Positions 60,659 to 64,000 of a DNA stretch of 64,000 bases are shown here, piece by piece. The number at the start of each line of letters is the position of its first letter. Position 1 is the stretch's first letter. A program made the translations under genes and the position numbers. The DNA comes from an uncultured Clostridium sp. (GTDB lineage Bacteria; Bacillota; Clostridia; Clostridiales; Clostridiaceae), in the NCBI GenBank assembly GCA_900548455.1, contig URKQ01000017.1, forward strand, positions 1 through 64,000, read 5' to 3'. The notes under the pieces are model-generated. The model saw only the letters and a program-made list of their open reading frames with translations. It was not told the origin of the DNA and ran no database searches.

Positions 60659-61243
60659 TTATCTATCATTTCTATTATTTTTATTAATTAATAGATAATT
60701 TCTAGCTTTTATTGTATCTACGTGAATAATAGCTCCCCTTGATAAAACATAGGAAATGGTATCATCAAAGGATTTTAATAAAGCTTCATCTAAATCTTGA
60801 AAAGCTAATTTTCTAAGTTCTTCCACACCTTTATATGTCCTAGATGGCTCTATACAATCTGCGATATAAACTATCTTTTCTAAAGTGCTCATTCCTTCTC
60901 TTCCTGTTGTATGATATTTTATTGCACTTAAAATATCTTTATCTTCTACATGAAAAAGTTCCTTGGATATATAGGCTCCAACAACTCCATGTAAAAGATG
61001 GGGAGACTTTATATATACACTATCTATAATTTCACCATTAGCCTTTGCTTTATTTAATAAATCACTAGCAGAAAAATTCTTGGCACAATCATGACAAAGG
61101 CCAGCTATTCTAGCTCCATAGCCATCTATGCCATAATGAATAGCTAAGGCTTCACTTGTTTTCATTACACCTAAACTATGATTATATCTTTCTTTTGTTA
61201 GATTCACTTTTATATATTCTTTTATCCTATTTTCCTGCCACAT
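60659..61243 (-). CDS. yqeK: YqeK-type HD phosphohydrolase (Ap4A hydrolase)
   Basis: A 194-residue HD-domain protein. RYNHSLGVMKTSE near residues 20-32 has the first His, GLCHDCAKNF near 47-56 has the HD pair, and HLLHGVVGAYI near 82-92 and YHTTGREGMS near 108-117 complete the site. YqeK proteins split diadenosine tetraphosphate symmetrically to ADP. The start at 61243 lies 3 nt after nadD, so the two are co-translated, as in most Firmicutes. Confidence 0.93.
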   Translation of the reverse strand: MWQENRIKEYIKVNLTKERYNHSLGVMKTSEALAIHYGIDGYGARIAGLCHDCAKNFSASDLLNKAKANGEIIDSVYIKSPHLLHGVVGAYISKELFHVEDKDILSAIKYHTTGREGMSTLEKIVYIADCIEPSRTYKGVEELRKLAFQDLDEALLKSFDDTISYVLSRGAIIHVDTIKARNYLLINKNNRNDR

Positions 61244-61246
61244 ATG

Positions 61247-61855
61247 TTACACCTTATTCCTATATAAATTATATTTATTTATTATCTTCATTACACCTAA
61301 AGGAAGCATATAATAAACTTTCTCATCCTTTTCCATTCTCTTTTTTATATCAGTGGATGATATATCAAAAACTGGCATATTTAAGAGAACAATAGATGTA
61401 TTATATTTTTCCTCTAAAAACTTTTTAGTTTCAAATATTTCATCTTTCATATATCCGCTTCTAGAAAACACAACTAAAGTACAGTTTTTCAATATAATAT
61501 CAATATTTTTCCACTTATTAAAATTCATCAAACTATCAACACCTACAAGAAAATACCATTTAGTATTAGGCTCAAGTTTATTAAAATGAATAAGTGTATC
61601 ATAGGTGTAACTTAACTTGCTATTATTAATTTCGTAATTGCTTATGGAAAACCGTTTTTCACCTTTAATAGCCTCTTCCACCATTTCGTATCTAATATTT
61701 TCTTTAGTTACACTTTTGTTTCTTTTGTGTGGCGGGTGACCATTAGGTACAAACACAACTTCATCTAAATTTAACTTATAAAGAGCTTCATAAGCAATAT
61801 GAATATGTCCTATATGAATTGGATCAAAAGTTCCTCCAAAAATTGCTTTATTCAT
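61247..61855 (-). CDS. nadD: Nicotinate-nucleotide adenylyltransferase
   Basis: A 202-residue NadD making deamido-NAD from NaMN and ATP. The nucleotidyltransferase motif GGTFDPIHIGHIHIA is at residues 7-21, PPHKRNK near 41-47, and ISSTDIKKRM near 166-175. Normal length. ATG 61855. It follows yhbY by 79 nt in the conserved obgE-yhbY-nadD-yqeK order. Confidence 0.95.
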   Translation of the reverse strand: MNKAIFGGTFDPIHIGHIHIAYEALYKLNLDEVVFVPNGHPPHKRNKSVTKENIRYEMVEEAIKGEKRFSISNYEINNSKLSYTYDTLIHFNKLEPNTKWYFLVGVDSLMNFNKWKNIDIILKNCTLVVFSRSGYMKDEIFETKKFLEEKYNTSIVLLNMPVFDISSTDIKKRMEKDEKVYYMLPLGVMKIINKYNLYRNKV

Positions 61856-61934
61856 ATTATTACCTCTTTAACTATAATATCATATATGAAGTATTTTTCA
61901 AATTTAAAAACCTATCTAAAAAGCTTTTTAAGTA

Positions 61935-62228
61935 CTATCTTGGTAATTCTATTTTAGGATTTTTTTTAGCCTTACGATATAAAACAAGTTTACTTCCTAT
62001 AGCTTGAATACCTTCACAGCCTAATTCCTCACATAGCATATCTGAAGCTTCTCTAGCTGTGAATCCACTGTTATTTAAAGTTTTAATTTTTATTAATTCT
62101 CTAGCTTCTAAAGCATCATCTACTTGCTTTAAAAAGTTTTCTTCTATTCCACCCTTTCCTACTTGAAAAATAGGAACTAGTTTATTGGATAATGATCTTA
62201 AATAACTTCTTTGCTTCGTTGTTATCAT
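61935..62228 (-). CDS. yhbY: YhbY-family CRM-domain RNA-binding protein
   Basis: A 97-residue single CRM domain: TTKQRSYLRSLSNKLVPIFQ near residues 3-22, GKGG in the RNA-binding GxxG loop near 24-27, then KIKTLNNSG and IGSKLVLYRKAKKNPKI. It binds pre-50S particles and helps assembly. I choose ATG 62228, behind a GGGGG-containing leader; the frame extends 13 codons further without a better site. It lies 16 nt after obgE. Confidence 0.93.
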   Translation of the reverse strand: MITTKQRSYLRSLSNKLVPIFQVGKGGIEENFLKQVDDALEARELIKIKTLNNSGFTAREASDMLCEELGCEGIQAIGSKLVLYRKAKKNPKIELPR

Positions 62229-62244
62229 CTTTAAATTTCCCCCA

Positions 62245-63522
62245 TTATAATAAGAATTCAAATTCAAAATCGTTTAGTCGTACAATATCTTCGTCTTCTA
62301 TACCCATTTCCTTAAGTTCATCTATTATACCCTTATTTCTAAGTACTTTATGGAAATATCTAAGTGAATCTGGGTCATTTATATTAACACTGCTTAATAA
62401 TCTATCTACAAAGGTACCAGTTATTTCATATACTCCATCCTCAGTAATGTTGATTTCATAAGTAAATCTCTTTTCTTCTGGAATATATTTATCTTCATCT
62501 TTAATTTCTAATTCTGTAACTGGTATAGTAGTAAGCATTTCTGCTGCTGCTCTCATTACTTCATCTACACCATCATTGGTAGCTGCTGAAATTTTATATA
62601 CTTTATCATAACCCATAGCATTTATTTCTTTTTTGAAGTTTTCAAAAACTTCTTCATCATAAAGCATATCTGACTTATTCGCTACTACAATTTGAGGTCT
62701 ATCCCAAAGCTTAACACTATACTTTTTAAGCTCTTCATTTATCTTCTTGAAGTCTTCAATGGCATCTCTACCTTCTACTCCAGAAATATCTACTACATGT
62801 ATTAAAAGTCTTGTTCTTTCTATATGTCTTAAAAATTCAAGTCCTAAACCTACACCCTCTGCTGCTCCTTCAATTATTCCTGGTACGTCAGCTATAACAA
62901 AAGGTTGTATTCCCTTAAGAGCGACTACTCCTAAGTTAGGTTTTAAAGTTGTAAAGTGATAATTTGCAATCTTAGGTCTAGCTTTTGATACCATAGAAAG
63001 AATTGTTGACTTACCTACATTTGGGAAACCTAAAAGGCCAACATCAGCCAATAATTTTAATTCTAATCTTATAAATCTTTCTTCTCCTGGCATTCCTGGT
63101 TCAGCAAAGTGTGGTGCCTGTCTTGTAGGTGTACAAAATTTAGCATTTCCTTTTCCGCCTTTTCCACCTCTACATACTACAAACTTATCTCCTGAATGGG
63201 CTAAGTCGCACATTACCTTATCAGTTTCAAAATCTTTTACTACAGTACCCATTGGAACTTTAATTACTACAGCTTCTCCATCTTTACCATAGCACTTAGA
63301 GCCTTCACCTTTTCCTCCGTTATCTGCAACAAACTTACGGCGATATGTAAAGTCTAATAATGTTGTCATATTAGAATCAACTTCTAAAATTACACTACCA
63401 CCATTACCACCATCTCCACCATCTGGTCCACCTAGTGGTGCAAATTTCTCTCTTCTAAAATGGATTGCTCCATTACCACCATCTCCAGATTTAACAAATA
63501 TCTTGGCTTTATCTATAAACAT
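62245..63522 (-). CDS. obgE: GTPase Obg
   Basis: A 425-residue Obg. The glycine-rich N-terminal Obg fold (GGDGGNGGSVILEVD, GKGGKGNAKF) spans about 1-158. The G domain has GFPNVGKSTI near 165-174, DVPGIIEGAAEG near 212-223 and NKSD near 281-284. A C-terminal OCT domain (about 350-425) follows. It acts in 50S assembly and stress signalling through ppGpp. ATG 63522 after a GGAAGGTGAACG leader. Classical rpmA-obgE order. Confidence 0.98.
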   Translation of the reverse strand: MFIDKAKIFVKSGDGGNGAIHFRREKFAPLGGPDGGDGGNGGSVILEVDSNMTTLLDFTYRRKFVADNGGKGEGSKCYGKDGEAVVIKVPMGTVVKDFETDKVMCDLAHSGDKFVVCRGGKGGKGNAKFCTPTRQAPHFAEPGMPGEERFIRLELKLLADVGLLGFPNVGKSTILSMVSKARPKIANYHFTTLKPNLGVVALKGIQPFVIADVPGIIEGAAEGVGLGLEFLRHIERTRLLIHVVDISGVEGRDAIEDFKKINEELKKYSVKLWDRPQIVVANKSDMLYDEEVFENFKKEINAMGYDKVYKISAATNDGVDEVMRAAAEMLTTIPVTELEIKDEDKYIPEEKRFTYEINITEDGVYEITGTFVDRLLSSVNINDPDSLRYFHKVLRNKGIIDELKEMGIEDEDIVRLNDFEFEFLL

Positions 63523-63638
63523 ATGGCGTTCACCTTCCTATCTAATTTCCTTTTATTTTTACTTTCATTTATAAATATCTTTTATATCATTAGTATTGAC
63601 TAAAATTCAATACTATATAGATTAAGATTATGATATAT

Positions 63639-63698
63639 TTTTACTCTATGGCAATTGCAAAGGTATTTCTATATCTTTAAAATTGCCATGGAGTAAAA
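63639..63698. repeat. Near-perfect 18-bp inverted repeat in the obgE leader region
   Basis: TTTTACTCTATGGCAATT (63639-63656) and AATTGCCATGGAGTAAAA (63681-63698) pair with a single T/G wobble around a 24-nt loop that itself contains AAAGGTAT and ATATCTTT arms. It sits between the rpmA terminator and obgE. No T-run follows, so it is not a clear terminator; an RNA control element or mobile remnant is possible. Confidence 0.55.
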
Positions 63699-63758
63699 TA
63701 GTAACTTTAACTATTATCATTTTAAAACTCAAGTTTTTTCAATTTCTAAACTTTTAAA

Positions 63759-63780
63759 AAAGCACCCTCTCGGGTGCTTT
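63759..63780 (-). terminator. Terminator after rpmA
   Basis: On the minus strand AAAGCACCC, a 4-nt loop and GGGTGCTTT, followed by TTTAAAAG, 6 nt after the rpmA stop. Confidence 0.88.
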
Positions 63781-63785
63781 ATAAA

Positions 63786-64000
63786 TTATTCAGCTATTGC
63801 AGCTTCTACATCAACTGGATAAACACTAGCTTTTTTCTTGTCTCTACCCACTCTTTCAAATCTTACAACTCCGTCAACTTTAGCGAAAAGAGTGTCATCT
63901 CCACCAATTCCTACGTTTGTTCCTGGATGGATTTTTGTTCCTCTTTGTCTAACAAGAATGTTTCCTGCTAAAACAAACTGTCCGTCAGCACGCTTAACAC
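63786..64000 (-). CDS. rpmA: 50S ribosomal protein L27 (5' end outside window)
   Basis: The last 70 or so codons of L27 are visible, ending at a TAA at 63788-63786. LAGNILVRQRGTKIHPG, VGIGGDDTLFAKVDG and VRFERVGRDKKKASVYPV are the conserved core of L27. Its N-terminal tail, which reaches the peptidyl transferase centre and in Firmicutes is cut by Prp, lies right of the window. It ends the rplU-prp-rpmA operon. Confidence 0.97.
   Translation of the reverse strand, partial: VKRADGQFVLAGNILVRQRGTKIHPGTNVGIGGDDTLFAKVDGVVRFERVGRDKKKASVYPVDVEAAIAE

Noticed and set aside
1..64000. CRISPR arrays or insertion sequences
   Set aside because: No regularly spaced direct repeats and no transposase frame were seen anywhere in the window.

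Overview
The window looks like chromosomal DNA of a low-GC, endospore-forming, Gram-positive anaerobe of the class Clostridia, most likely Clostridium sensu stricto. The evidence is the strongly A/T-biased codon use, polypurine ribosome-binding sites, spore genes (spoIIP, gpr, yqfC, yqfD, a CotS-like kinase), a pyruvate phosphate dikinase paired with a CcpN-type regulator, type A-like RNase P RNA, and a full selenocysteine locus. Most genes lie on the minus strand and keep the gene order known from clostridia.

Layout. 1-3399: the 5' part of a surface polysaccharide operon (sugar-phosphate transferase, WbuB-like glycosyltransferase, CapE/FnlA, partial CapF/FnlB) read from a clear sigma-A promoter. 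3640-4020: RNase P RNA. 4108-10883: nif3-like, trmK, a PH-domain membrane protein, rpoD, dnaG, dgt. 11218-14132: a CotS-like kinase and a soluble zinc-binding chemoreceptor, separated by two large bulged-hairpin RNA candidates (12309-12469 and 12486-12656); the second has 6S RNA architecture. 14423-25879: ppdK/ccpN, then recO-era-cdd-dgkA-ybeY-yqfF-yqfD-yqfC, lacking the phoH gene usually found between yqfD and yqfF. 26008-33518: a membrane GGDEF protein, yqeY, rpsU, hinT, mtaB, rsmE, prmA, dnaJ. 33802-40552: dnaK, grpE, hrcA (perfect CIRCE), hemW, lepA. 40817-46737: a small membrane protein, spoIIP, gpr, rpsT, holA, and a comEC without a functional-looking metallo-beta-lactamase domain.

48089-57010 is the most unusual part. 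It has an MFS exporter with a palindromic operator over its transcription start, a divergent HTH-TPR regulator, and a 1.7 kb segment with two unknown membrane genes. That segment is bounded by the intact tRNA-Sec gene and a degraded copy of its 3' end, the footprint of an old integration at selC. An endolysin-like amidase and selB-selA-selD follow. SelD is itself a selenoprotein: an in-frame TGA at codon 14 means the gene starts at 57010, upstream of the open frame visible without readthrough.

57058-64000: comEA, a D,D-carboxypeptidase, an RluD-type pseudouridine synthase, ridA, yqeK, nadD, yhbY, obgE and the 3' part of rpmA. rsfS and the LCP (LytR-type) gene often found after yqeK are not there; ridA takes that place.

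Overall the window is a core chromosomal segment for translation, RNA modification, heat shock, replication and sporulation, with short accessory stretches at 1-3.4 kb, 12.3-12.7 kb and 48-51.6 kb.
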